DNA from: Bolinopsis microptera
Taxonomy: Eukaryota; Ctenophora; Tentaculata; Lobata; Bolinopsidae
Direction of reading: 5' to 3'
NCBI RefSeq assembly: GCF_026151205.1
Contig: NC_087078.1
Coordinates: forward strand, 5,039,675 to 5,103,674
DNA: 64,000 bases
The position numbers were made by a program, and so were the translations under genes. The notes beneath the pieces are model-generated. The model searched no databases. It was given only the letters and a program-made list of their open reading frames with translations, and was not told the DNA's origin. Below are positions 46,628-58,896 of this stretch, piece after piece. Positions within the stretch are counted from its first letter, which is position 1, and each line of letters begins with the position of its first letter.

Positions 46628-49600
46628 CTAATGATGATGTGACATGTTTAGTAAAACTGGAAGAAAAGTCCCGCAGCACAGGGATGCAAGATTAGTCCAT
46701 TTTATACGAGCTCCACTTTTTTGAATCGTCATCTCTTGTTCTGATAATGTTATCACGCTGTCGGTTCGTGCAGCCTGGAATTGTAAAGAGCTTTATAAAA
46801 CACAAGAAGTGTTGAATCACAGAAGATACTCAGCTCTTCTTAATGTTACAAAGATGTAGCCAACTTCAGCCAGTTTTCATCTTCGGCCGAAGTTTGTATA
46901 CATGTTGTTGACAATAAGATATTGTTCACAATTTACAAAAGCCACATTTTAGCTATTTAAGGCCCCCATCACCCCGTAACTGATGGTACCTTAATGTAAC
47001 CAGAAGGTAAACCATTTCGGCCTAAGTTGGCTACATCTTGTAATAACAGTTAACTAATCGCATACTAACAAGTTCCATCAATCAAACCTCAAGCCTCAGA
47101 ATACCTTTAAATTATTAAAAAAGGGTATATAAAAAAGGACTATACCTCTTGGCTGATTTCGGGTAAGACATGAACTGTGCTAACATAGAGGAAGGTTCCA
47201 GCACTGAACAACATTACCCAGCCCGTGCTGTACTCTGATATCCCACCACTCATCTGGGGCACACATTTGACAATTAGATATCTGTTTATCACGTGTTCAC
47301 CACGTGTCAAGTACTTATTCGAAACAGTAAAGTTATGTGATTCAGTTTTTTATTGAGACTGGATTTTTCAGGCAGAATAATAATTATTAAAAGTATCGAG
47401 AGAATATCATGAAACTATAGCTATTATAGTTGTTGGAAAGGGAAAAAGCAGTTTTGTGAACAACCATTCACTCACAGTGGTTAATGATAGGAAAGTTAAG
47501 ATTGCTGCAACAGGGGCAGCCACAGAGAATATTATCAGGACTTTTCGTACTCTAGTTCTATCTGCTCCCTGAAAATGAAAATAAGGATTTAATTTAAGTG
47601 CTTTAGAGTTTAGAAGTATCATCATTCATCAAGGTTCTTAAATTAATTCTAACACGGTCTGGATAATTTTGAAATTTCGTCTAGACAATCATATCAAGAT
47701 TTTTGGCTGATTGTCTTAGATTGAAGCCCTATACTCGTCACTACTCACTAGTCTCGCAAGTCGTGTTACGTACCTTCGTACAGGAATTGAAAATAAGCGT
47801 ACGTACGTGCCGCGCGCATAGCGTCAGACCTAACAAGAACAAAAGTTGCACCGCGCGCTACGCGACGTCAACAAATTTGCCACACAAGTGTGCCGTCGCA
47901 GCTATAAACAGCCTACATTCAAACTATAGGAGCCGCTTTACTATTGTTCGTTTTACATTTTCTCATAGATAGGGAAGATAACCTTTTAGACATCTCAAAA
48001 ATAATGATTTTTAGCATCAATTTTAGGACTGGAGAATGCAGTGACCGAAGTAAAAAGGAATTAACCGATCGTGGCCCGTGGCACAAATCTACGAATCATT
48101 AAAATATGATCCCGAACACCGGAAAGATTAGAAAAAGTTTACAATTATTGATTACCGCGAAAGGAGTCAACTAGTCAATTCTAATATTTTATTGGTCAAC
48201 AGAAGTGTTTTGATATTAATAAGCTGTCTCTATCTTATCACATATGGCATTCGGATTGAAATTGAATGATCAGAGTTCTCAGATACGCAGGTATGCAGGC
48301 ATTAACAGAATGAAATAGACATGTCACGTATCGAACAGATCATCATCCATCATAACCCCTGCCCATAATAACTTCACATAGCTGCATTTCTAAAATGTCA
48401 TTAGCGTAATCACTTCGAAACACCCTGGGCCTCCCGCCTCCCCCGACCCTACAAAGTGATTAAGTAATATGAAATGGCCCCTTAGGCCGAATGCTAAATA
48501 TAATTACTATCTTGAAGAAAGTAAATTTTACAGTTACAATGTGAATGCAAACTACTTCACCAAATTTCATTTAAAAAATCGACAGTATAATTGAAAACTT
48601 CAAAGTATACGCCCTAAGCTAAGGGGCCATTTACTTATTATTGAATCACCATTATTGATAATAGGACAAGGCTATCCCCTGTCATTAAAAAAATAAGGTT
48701 TATTAATCCAGGATCAAATTAAAATCCACTTATGTAGATATTTTTTGCCACTTTTGATTTTACCCATTATTGTGCAGAAATTACAAGCTTTTTCAAATCC
48801 CCACCCTCTTATATTAACTGTAAACAATTTCCAACAATTGCGGATGAGAAATTATGTTGTGCTCACCTCCAACTTTCACTAACTTTGTTATACGATATAA
48901 ATATGTCTGTTCCGGTAATGTCTGTTGCAAGGAGCCCATTAAGATATTCTGAGGTCCAAACTATCCAAATTAAACGGTGATCTTGTAGTAGGTTGGAATG
49001 TGCTGGTATGTAATATGAATACCAGTGTAACAAGCGCTAACACTACTATGTTTTTTTTAGTTTTGAGAAATCAGAAATGCGTGATAAACTATTAAAATTA
49101 CCTACTAAATGCGTAATTAGCGACCTTACAAAAAAAGTGCAAACACTGTTTCGTAGATTCGAGTATAATATAACTTTATCCGATTAAGTATCACTGCAAA
49201 AGTGCAAACTGTGAAATATTAAACCTGCGTCCGGTTCGCTTAATATCCCACTGTATACCTACTTTCTCCACATATCTCATAATTTTCCCAAATCTCATTA
49301 AAGTCCTTTGGATCTGAAATTCATGCCACAGCGGTCACTCCTTTGTGCTTTTGTGATACTCAAAAGTCATAAGCCACCGCCTAATTACAGCCCATTAATT
49401 ATTAATTAATCTCCAGGATCCGTATTCCATAATATACCCAACATATTATGCACTTTCATAATACATTATTTTAAACCGCAATCCATTAAATGCACTGCAA
49501 ATTAGATAATACGAGCTCAGCTTGTAGCCCCTCTACAATATAGAGGAAATATAGAACCCGTTAATAACGATTAACACCATGGCAACAGGTTTTTATTTAA

Positions 49601-51473
49601 TATTTTCAGACTACTTTCTCTTTCCAGAAGAAGATAAGACTTTGAACTTTTAAACAAATTGTCACCATCTGCATCGCGACAATACCAGACAAGTACGGAG
49701 TATACTGTATACAAATTATATGTATCAATTTAAAATTGTTATCAATTTCCCTGAAGGTAAGTAAGATATAAAAAGTTAAAACTAGCGAGGCACCTCGTGT
49801 AAAAGGAATGAGGTCAGACCAAAAGCAGCGGGGGCTTTGTGGAGCATTATGGCAAGGAATATAATGAACTCTATTTCAGCTTTATCAGTGAGAGAAGCCG
49901 CTCCCAGGGCTATACCATCTGCAGCCGCATGGACTACTAGTCCTGGAAATAGGATGTATATTGTACTCCACTATAATATACAATTATTGTATATTGTAGT
50001 GGAGTACTACACTGTGTAGTACTACACTGTGTAGGGTGTGGTAATTATACTGTGTAATGTAGTGGAGTACACTATGTATGCAATAGTTATTTTATTATAT
50101 ACAGTGTTTACTGTTTAGTGCCTTCTCAAATGATAAAATATGATATAGCTCAACTCTTTCAAGAGCGGTAAATAATATGCAGAGTGGATATCAAAATCTA
50201 AATTTACCTATAATTGTAGATAACGATTTCTTGCCAAATCCACCTTCTGAGTTAACTGAAAAATATACAAAATTACCACCTTGATAACATCCTGATAGGT
50301 CAAGATGAAAGATCATAATTTTACAATCAAGATATATCAGAAAATAAACCAAAAAACTCCTAAAATACTCCGTAAAAAAGGAAAACTAAAACATACCAGG
50401 TCCGTGAGTGTGGGAGTGACCTCCGTGTGCACCACCAATCTGATCCACTAACAACATGAAGATGAACCCACACGTGAGTGCCATTCCCACTGAACTACTT
50501 GCATCGTGTGTTAACATTCCTTCCTTTTCCTGGCTTTCTACCAAACCTTCTCCTCCTGGAGAAGAGGATCATAAAGTTGGGAATATTTGATATTTTAGAA
50601 ATCAGGAAAAGAGTTTTTGGGGTAATAATAATATCTGACTGTAGTAAATTATTATTACTTTCAGTCAGCTACTGCTACTTACAATAAACCAAATACATTA
50701 ATTAATTAATTAACTAATTAATTATAATTACCAGGGAGATCGTGGGAGTGGCCCTGGTGAGCACTAGAAATAAGTATTGTAACTCCCTCTGGAATGATAA
50801 CAGCCAGTGCAGTACCCACCAGCAGACCTGCACCCAGAGACGACATCAGTTGCAGGTTACTCTGGGGAAGTGTGTGTTATTGGGTTACTATTCATGGTAT
50901 TCATGGTATTTATGGTATTTATAATGGTATTTATGGTATTAATGGTTTACATTATTTTGGCCTTCCTAAAATTGACATTAAGCAGATAGTTTCAGTTAAA
51001 ATACAGTTATCATAATATGGATATCACAGCAAATAGTTTACTGGAAGATAGATGCTATCAAAGAATTCTCTAGTCAGTTGGTAATGGGCTTGAATTCACA
51101 GATTCATAGTACAAAAAAACTAGAATCAGTTCAACAAAGATAAAGGAAGCCTCAAGCCACAAACATGATTAGTTCGAACTAAATTTGAAAGACGTTTCCA
51201 CAGAAACAAAATTTTGCTGCGGATAGATAACGTGGTGATATGTCCAAATTAATAAACAGGAACGTCCAAATGAATGAAGAAAACGTACTGCCAGCATAAG
51301 TCCTGTTAGTCTACTTTAATTTATCACATTATCGAATTATATGTGGCTAATTAATTCTTTCTGGAGCTTACTTCGCTCAAAGTCATACTCAGGGGAACCA
51401 TTCCTGCGCAGAAACAGCCAATCAACATCGAGATACTGAAGAGCAGCAACTGTCCAAATTCCGTAAATGCCAT
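46628..51473 (-). CDS. SLC39A9: SLC39A9 (ZIP9 zinc transporter), seven exons
   Basis: Exons in transcript order: 51473-51372, 50861-50732, 50489-50397, 49942-49794, 47568-47476, 47253-47146, 46732-46628; 780 nt, 259 residues, all phases consistent and introns GT-AG. ZIP-family zinc importer of Golgi and plasma membrane. Visible: TM1 [19 protein letters not shown]2 [22 protein letters not shown]3 [13 protein letters not shown] followed by a His-rich loop (HGGHSHTHG), the metal-site helices [14 protein letters not shown] and [12 protein letters not shown], and the end in VLPE...[11 protein letters not shown], like the human C-terminus GHQH. It is shorter than human (307) mainly in the His loop. 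The donor after exon 4 (GAG/GTGCCT) and the acceptor of the last exon are weak. CTTTATAG ends 8 nt before the ATG. MRPS2's last exon ends 752 nt upstream on the same strand. Confidence 0.92.
46846..47043 (+). repeat. MITE in SLC39A9 intron 6
   Basis: Inverted ends TTACAAAGATGTAGCCAACTT and AAGTTGGCTACATCTTGTAA with a further TTCGGCC/GGCC inner match. Confidence 0.75.
47645..47990. other. repeat patch in SLC39A9 intron 4
   Basis: Contains CGTCTAGACAATCATA-like sequence related to the MITE in CNOT7 intron 1, and a CpG-rich patch with GCCGCGCGCATAGCG and CCGCGCGCTACGCGACG. No coding signal was found. Confidence 0.35.
48456..48650 (+). repeat. MITE in SLC39A9 intron 4
   Basis: Inverted ends sharing ATGGCCCCTTAG with flanking GTGATT/AATCAC; about 195 bp in all. 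The rest of the intron to 49793 shows nothing else. Confidence 0.65.
49966..50009 (+). repeat. perfect palindrome in SLC39A9 intron 3
   Basis: GTACTCCACTA...TAGTGGAGTAC with ATATACAAT/ATTGTATAT inside; followed by tandem CTACACTGTGTAG copies. Confidence 0.75.
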
Positions 51474-52225
51474 CACTGTTCCTATAAAGGATATATTTAT
51501 TATGATTAACTAGTAAAATGTATCTTTATTCTCCACAATTGATATGACATTATTAATTATAATAATTTTATCAGTTTCTAGGTCTCCAACTTCAGCAGTT
51601 GATTTGAATTGACATATTTATGAAATTCCTGCAAGTTAATAAATTTGAGGATCTTGTATTCCGGAGTTACATGTAAGTAAAAAATTAGAGCCTAAAGAAG
51701 TCTATTCAGTGCGAAAAAACCATAACAGCTTAGTCAATCAAAATTGAAATGAATTAAATATTAATATCCGTTCATTCAGTATTGGAATTTTCATAGAATT
51801 TGCCAAGTCGAACACTACGTACCCAAGAGATGGGAAACGTCCTCGCTTTGCAGGAATTACAAGTATGGGCTTGGCAGGAGATAGTAGTTCAATGAGTCAT
51901 TTAATGAGTAAAACAACGGTAATTTATATCTAACAAGTGAAACAGAATCTTGACATTAATAAATTAGATACCACCAATATTGTAAAATAAATACTCAAAG
52001 GGATGGGTAATATAAACTTACAAATAAAAATCATATAAAAACATCCCAAAAAATCCTCTTTGATGAGATCTGCAGTCCGAATGGTCATAACCGCAGTGTA
52101 CAAACTATTTGGTCTACTTTAAAGATTGTTTTAAGTGTCATAATACGAAAGGAATGTTTACAAGTTATTTTGTTCTTAAATAAAATTAAACTGATTAAGA
52201 TTTATCCATTTTGATGTTGGTGGTG

Positions 52226-52676
52226 TTATCTGATCTCATCATTAACACTATTTGTAGCGTCCTGAAACATCGTACAATTTTAAGTTGGTAATTTCACACG
52301 ATAATTTAAAAAATCTCATTTATCATATTAATTTAATACAAGTCAATCTATTATATTATAATAAATCTATGTTTTCGAAAATTCAATCAATCAAAATAGG
52401 TAAGTAAGGGGGCACCATTGGTTTTGGCAGGTTGCATATTTATTTATTTATGTTTTAACTAAAAAATAAATAAATAAATAGGTAAGTATTAACTAACTAA
52501 CGTAGTAATAACGCCGTATGAACTAACCGATAACTGCATCACTTGTTTGACTTTTTTAGCTCGTTGTATAGCATTGGCAAAGACTTTATGATAAAAGAGT
52601 ATACTCTGAGAAGAGTCGTCATTCCCGGGAATCACGTACGTAAGGTTAGTAGGGTCCACGTCGCTATCCAGGATAC
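52226..52676 (-). CDS. MRPS2: MRPS2 (uS2m) 3' part: last two exons, minus strand
   Basis: Exons 52676-52528 and 52261-52226, stop TAA, GT-AG intron, phase consistent (60 codons). ILDSDVDPTNLTYVIPGNDD matches the uS2m end (human [22 protein letters not shown]), followed by FANAIQRAKKVKQVMQ. The first exon here needs one base from the preceding exon, and the 5' part at 31910 also ends with one spare base, but about 130 residues of core are still missing between them. No middle exons were found on either strand. It lies directly upstream of, and in the same direction as, SLC39A9. It may be the displaced end of the gene at 31095 or part of a second copy. Confidence 0.85.
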
Positions 52677-53823
52677 CTAATTATAAATTATAAATTATAT
52701 AATATACGTATAATGATTCAAAATATACGTACTGTACTTCTAAATCTGTTATACTCCCTATTAATATAATATTATACTATTTACAGCTCAACGATACCGG
52801 CGAGAGAATTTAATCAATTTAATTTATATAAACAGCTCGTTATCCGAAACTCAGTATTGAAACCATGAAATTATTCCTTTGTACAGATCACTAGTCGACA
52901 GCTGTAGACTGTAGTCACTAGTCAACAGCTTATAGCTGTAGTCAAAAGCTTATAGCTGTAGTCAGTGATATAACACTGTCAGTCCGCTAGCTATTTTGCA
53001 CACACTACAATTAGTGATCATGACGACAGATTAATGTGCCCAACATTGCATTGTCCATTTATTATTGAAAATTAGGAGATTTTCATAGCTCTAACCATCC
53101 TTAGAATAATAGTTGCCAATTAAATGAAATGTACTTTTGAACAGCATCAAACCATCCTTACACGGTACTAACGAATAACCAAATGTAATGAGTTCTAATG
53201 TACACTGATTTATAACGTTTACTGTCTTAGCTTATTGTCCGTGTGTGTAGATAAGATAAATAGTGAAGTGTGAAAACCGCCAGTATTTATTCACCACTCA
53301 AACCTTTTATTGAGTTAAGTTATGTTATGTTGAGTTATGTAACGTTAGGTTACGTTTAAGCGTTTACACTCGCAACATTATTTATTACGCTACTATGTTT
53401 TTGAACTCTGCTGATGATAAACCTGATAATTGATATATCACAAAGGAAAACTGCAGCTGGGAAAATTTTGATAAAATAGATAATATTACAAAATTTTGGT
53501 ATCGTATCATTAATTATATACTAGCAGGAACCCGTATAATATAACCCTAAACGGTGTCAAGACTCAAGAGACTAAAATAATTATTACCTATTTAATTGGC
53601 GTTTTTGACACCACTTGGGGGTCCAAATTTCGGGCTCTAAAATCATTATTCCTTGGCCAATTTTTTATTTTTTCATACTGATTTGGAGGCCAATAAAGCA
53701 TTTGACCCAGTCAAAAAAGTTTCAGTTGTATATCTTTTACAGTTTTTGCAGAAAGTCGCGTTAAAGTTGATGCCGTGGTGTCAGTAAAATGGCACAGATA
53801 TATATCGTCTCGCTTTATATATA
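52677..53823. other. non-coding stretch upstream of MRPS2 3' exons
   Basis: AT-rich; tandem AGCTTATAGCTGTAGTC copies at about 52920-52965. The uS2m middle exons would be expected here on the minus strand if the gene were whole in this orientation; none could be read. Confidence 0.5.
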
Positions 53824-53831
53824 GTAAGATG

Positions 53832-54650
53832 GGGGGGATGCAACGTCAATTAATGTCAATTAATGTCAATTAATGTCAATTAATGTCAATTAATGTCAAT
53901 TAATGTCAATGTCAGTTTTGCACAATTTTGGAATACTGACATTAATTGACACGATATTTTTTGACCAGAGATTATGTAGTTCTACCATATTTTTAGCACT
54001 TTAGAACGTTTATATCATCAATTTATTCACTACTATCACATATGGAAATGTGAAATGTGAAAAAAATTCAGATCATTAAACAATAAAACTAAAATAATAC
54101 GGTTTTCCGAAATTTAATTTTCTTAAATGGGCGTGGCCATCCAAGGGCGTGGTTCTCAACATCATCAGAACTTAAAACCCACATTAAACGAAATGCCTTC
54201 ATGACATTTATATTTGAATAACGAATCTCAAACAGCTAGCATTACTCCTTCATACTAAAAAAGCCGATTCTAGATATTTTACCTGTATAAGAAACCAATG
54301 AAATATGGGCGTGGCCGGTGGGGACCGAAGATGGAAGAGTTTGAAGCTGAAATTTTTTTTGGTGGTCTTTGAACCTAAGGATCAACAGATAAGAACATAC
54401 TCATAATTATTCAAGGACATTTTGTTTTTTGAACCGGTCTAACTTACATAGACGTGAATATCTTGAATATTTATCGAATAATGATAATCTCAAATTTCAA
54501 GACAAATTAATGTCAATTAATGTCAATTAATGTCAATTAATGTCAATTAATGTCAATTAATGTCAATTAATGTCAATTAATGTCAATTAATGTCAATGTC
54601 AGTTTGGGGTTTTTAGGGAATACTGACATTAATTGACGTTGCATCCCCCC
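53832..54650 (+). mobile_element. 819-bp element with 8-bp TSD and TAATGTCAAT arrays
   Basis: The ends GGGGGGATGCAACGTCAATT and its complement are inverted repeats. The flanks are a perfect 8-bp GTAAGATG duplication (53824-53831, 54651-54658), which points to the hAT superfamily. Two direct arrays of TAATGTCAAT (six units at 53851-53910, eight to nine at 54506-54590) each run into a foldback that ends ACTGACATTAATTGAC. No coding capacity. Such subterminal arrays may be transposase-binding sites. Confidence 0.88.
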
Positions 54651-54658
54651 GTAAGATG

Positions 54659-56286
54659 ATTCAAGAACACACATCTAAAATTTCCAATTTGGGTTGAGTA
54701 TTTTCTTGGTGTGAATTAATATCGAAATATTATGTAGTTTTAGAGAAATTTGAAATATTTGTAGGTTAGATTAGTTAAAGAGTACAAAGCTACTCGAAAA
54801 CGGTAAATTTGTCTTACATTTTCAAATGAGCACTCTATAAAATCAGTACGGAACAAAGGGTCAAAAATTACAGTTGAGTGTTGAGACATCACTTCTATTG
54901 GGCCTCATAAAGTTATAGACCCCGTCCCCTATACCTTGGATGGAAACGATATACCAGCATGCAGCAAGCAGCACACTCAAGGCAGCTCAGCCCTACTTCA
55001 ACTCCGATTATACCGACGCAACTCCGATTACACCATCGTAACGGAAACATCACGTTGTCAGATCAGGGTTTGGCGTATCACTTCATTAATAAACCAATCT
55101 GCTATTCCTTTTGCGCTTAAGTTTTGTTATGACTTTACTTACGTAAGTTTTAATATGACTTTACTTACGTAACGATTTATTATGACTCTACTTACGTCTT
55201 CAACGTTCTTTTATTTGCAATCTTTCATTTTCAATAGCATTTCAACTAAAGCATTTTCTCTAAAGCTGGTAACCTACCACTCTTTAACTAATTATTAACC
55301 ATGATCCTCTTCTAAGTTTTTAGCTTTTACTTTATAAATTCATCAACTATTTCTCTGCGCTGACGTTTTATTATGACTTTACTCATGCCATCACCTTTCT
55401 TTTATCTGTCATCTAACGTTTTCATCAGCACCCTTCTCACCAGCTGGTAACCTGCTACTCCTTTAAGTTTTAACATATGGATATACTTCTAATTTAGATT
55501 CTGTTTTTGGGTCACTTATTTTACAAACTTAAGTCGGCAGAGTCTTATTGCTCGCGCATTTGCTTGCTTAAATTTTTGCCCTCTTTACTCTCGCTTGCGC
55601 TCCCCTTAGTGTCACAAACACTAGTGTAGGGCTCCTTTTCGACTGAGTCCCGTTTCCCTTGCTCATGCTCGCTAGTTAGTGCCGCATTTTTGTTCACACA
55701 CTCCCGCGCACGTAGCTTTTTTTTTTACAGCTAGGCACAGGAAGATGTCTCCATTTTGCACAGTGTAAACATTCAATCGAAGAACAGCACAACTACGGTG
55801 CACATTAAAAACAATGTTAAATTAGGCCTTCTTTCGGAATTCTCCTCAATGATTACAGTGCTGCTACCTAGCCCTGCCTACCATTGAACTGTAATTCAAA
55901 ACGTTCTTTTGATGTTGCCGGACTGCACTGATCTCTCCTCGTTCACTTGCCTGGCCAAGTGCAGTGTGGCGGCTCCTTAACTACTATTGTAGGCTTTGTG
56001 TGTATATTTTAGGCCATATAAAATTGGCTGGACAGCTCTTGACCACCCATCACAGCATGCACCTCAACCTCTCCCACGTAACCTCCTTGTGGACCACTCT
56101 CTAGTAATCACTTTACCACTATAATTATCCCACTATTACTGTTTTCCCCAATCTTCAATATTTTCGGATTTCATATTGTAGCACACTCTTATTAGTGATA
56201 TGTTTCAATCTCTATTGCGACATGTTTACAAGTTAATAGCTTCAGCCCACTTATTATCTTTAGTAGTTTAATTCCCCCTTACTCTC
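54659..56286. other. gene-free stretch
   Basis: No recognised coding exon. TATGACTTTACTTACGTAA is repeated three times at about 55128-55195. The remainder is unremarkable. Confidence 0.5.
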
Positions 56287-58759
56287 TGCCGTTTTCTGAC
56301 AAAAGTGCTTAAGTAACATTTTGGAAATTTCGGGTTTTTTGGTCTAACTTTTGTTTTTGGGTCAAGAACTATCCCTGAGGACCATTGGATACATTTGCCG
56401 ACCCCCCAAAACCCCCTTTTTGGAACCCCCTATAATGCAAAAAATGGTAATTTTTCTGAGAAAAGTGCTTAAGTAACATTTTGGAAAACGGGTGCCGTTT
56501 ATTTCAAAAATGGTGCTATTTTGGGAACTGAAAATGGTGGCATTGTTTTCTACGTCAAAAACTGGCCTAGTGACGGCAATTTGGTGATCGTGGGTCTTTT
56601 GGCCTGGGAAAAAACAATTTATGTCACTTAAGCACTTTTGTGAAAACGGGCTCGTTTTCTCACAAAAGTGCTTAAGTGCCATTATACGTTTAATTAAATG
56701 TTGATTCTGCCAACTGAAACTATATAATCGGTACTAACAAATCTAAATTTTCACGGCGGATCGATTGGTGATGGTCATAAAGTTCAGAAACGCTAGCTTC
56801 GCCGTCGAAATTACCGATTTGTCAATGCAGAACGTTTCAAAATATACTTCATAATTTGCTTTAAAATTTTGTATTCTCTTATAAGTTGAGACTGGCGGGA
56901 TTATCGACAGGCAAGGGAACATTACCAAAGAGATAGAAGCGATTTGCTTCACTGCTCCTTCTCTGTTGATATGGAGAAAGTTCTTTTACTACCACACATG
57001 CCGGAGTACAAGGAGGCGATTTTTACAAGACGCCTTGTCACATTTAACGAGACCTTCGCGAGGCTGGGGTCAGACGGAGCTCCTTTAGCGATTCTTTGGA
57101 ATGAGTCAATCGCAGGAAGGAAAGATGAGAATGTGTCCTCGACTTGGATAAGGGCAATAAAACATTTTGCCAGTTGGCAAGATTGGTGGTAGCTGGGAGA
57201 TCATTTTTTGGGCAGACAATTGTTCTGCTCAAAACAAGTGTTGGACTTTATTTACTGCCCTATGTTCATCAACAGCCCAGATGTTGACCTGGACAAGATA
57301 ACGGTCAAGTATCTAAAGCCAGTGCACACCTTTATGAGTGCAGACTCATTTCACCATAAAGTGGAGTTGTCCATTAAACAATCAGGTCAACTTCATGATT
57401 ATAAGGACTTTGTTCAGGCAGTTGAACAGGTGGGTTTTGCGATAAGCATGAACTGCACAGACTTTGAATCGTGGTCAAGGTCCTACGGAACAAGCAACTA
57501 AAAAACTAAAGATGTTAAAGTTGTAAGTTTCCAGCGTGGGTCTGTAGAAATGGAATGGAAAACAAATCATGACGAGGTTTCCTTTCATTTCACTCCATTT
57601 CTCAGACAAAAAGACGAGAGACTCATTACCATAGGTTGCAAAATAGCTTTCGCCCAGGAAGAGCCCCGGGGGATAGCTACTCCCAAAAAACAAGACATTA
57701 TACGTAAACTGTGCAGGCTTATGGCCCCGAGTAGTAGGGTATTCTGGATGAACTTGCCTGATAGTACAGCTATATAACAGATCTTAATCAAGTGTTTGAC
57801 TAAAAATCATCTATTTCTTGTATTATTTACCATTTATTTATGTACAGCATTACTTACAATTATGTTACATTTTTATACGCTTGTTTTTCTTTGCCTCGCG
57901 TTACGATATCAATAATTCGCAAATCATTGGTCTTTATGAAGAAAGCCTCATCTGAGTTCTTAATTTAATTTCTAAAGAAAGAAACTTATTTATTATTATC
58001 CCGTACTTTCACCAATCAACTCTTCGTTGAAATGCTGGTAGAATTTCGACTATTTTTGAATCCGCTGGGGAGAAGGGAGTGTTTTCGTGTTCTTAAACCA
58101 CCACCAATCAATTTGTCGTAAAATTTTAGGTCAGAATGATCGCAGATAAAGTTCCCACTAATGTGGCTGTACTTAAGCACTTTTCTCAGAAAACGAAATT
58201 TTCTATTTCAGCGTGTCCCCTATTTACAACCAATGTTTCATCACAACAGTTTTAGGTTGATTTTTCGTTTTACTTTCGATGACCAATGGTTTGAACGGGT
58301 CATTTTCATCAGAACATGGAGCTTTTGCTGATGTGGCTGTACTTAAGCACTTTTCTCAGAAAACGAAATTTCAAATTTTCTATTTCAGCGTGTCCCCTAT
58401 TTACAACCAATGTTTCATCACAACAGTTTTAGGCTAATTTTTCGTTTTACTTTCGATGACCAATGGTTTGAACGGGTCATTTTCATCAGAACATGTAGTA
58501 TTTGCCGATGTGACTGTACTTAAGCACTTTTCTAAGAAATTCAAACTATAATTTGTGATTTTGAGGCACTTTCCGAGAAGCTAGGATGATGAAACCTTGT
58601 CATAAGTCTCAAAAGTCGACAAAGTACCTTAGAAACATAGTGGGTGCAGTTTAAATTGGACAGTAGCTACCCCAGAGCAATTACAGAATTGAAATCTTTA
58701 AAGTCAATTTGCACAAAATGAACCTTGTGTTACTTAAGCACTTTTGTCAGAAAACGGCA
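56287..58759 (+). mobile_element. 2.5-kb TIR element with DUF7869-like gene
   Basis: Perfect or near-perfect 32-bp ends starting TGCCGTTTTCTGACAAAAG (56287-56318, inverted at 58728-58759). The core AAAAGTGCTTAAG recurs in both orientations at about 56300, 56460, 56630, 56660, 58170, 58350, 58525 and 58735, so both subterminal regions carry multiple copies. A tandem duplication of about 178 bp spans about 58157-58512. It carries one decayed gene (next entry). A TSD could not be fixed. Confidence 0.8.
56971..57777 (+). pseudogene. decayed DUF7869-like (RNase H-fold, putative transposase) gene
   Basis: Starts ATG 56971; broken by a stop near 57190, frameshifts between 57200 and 57290, and a stop near 57500. 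Readable blocks in order: EKVLLLPHMPEYKEAIFTRR, LVTFNETFA, WNESIAGRK, then (shifted) WADNCSAQNK, then VKYLKPVHTFMSADSFHHKV and LHDYKDFVQAVE. The WxDNCxxQNK and HTFMSADxxHH motifs define a family repeated in insects and cnidarians; the acidic residues suggest an RNase H-like catalytic core. The family name is from memory. Position between TIRs supports a transposase role; this is inference. Confidence 0.7.
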
Positions 58760-58896
58760 GCTCTGTGCCTAGCACTTCACTCACATTAGTCTGCAATTAG
58801 TGTTTAAGCCATTAGTAATCCTTCTCTCCTTGTTTCACTGTCCGTTTACCCAGCATAGTGATAATTACCTGCTTCTTTAATTGTTCAACCTCCTCC

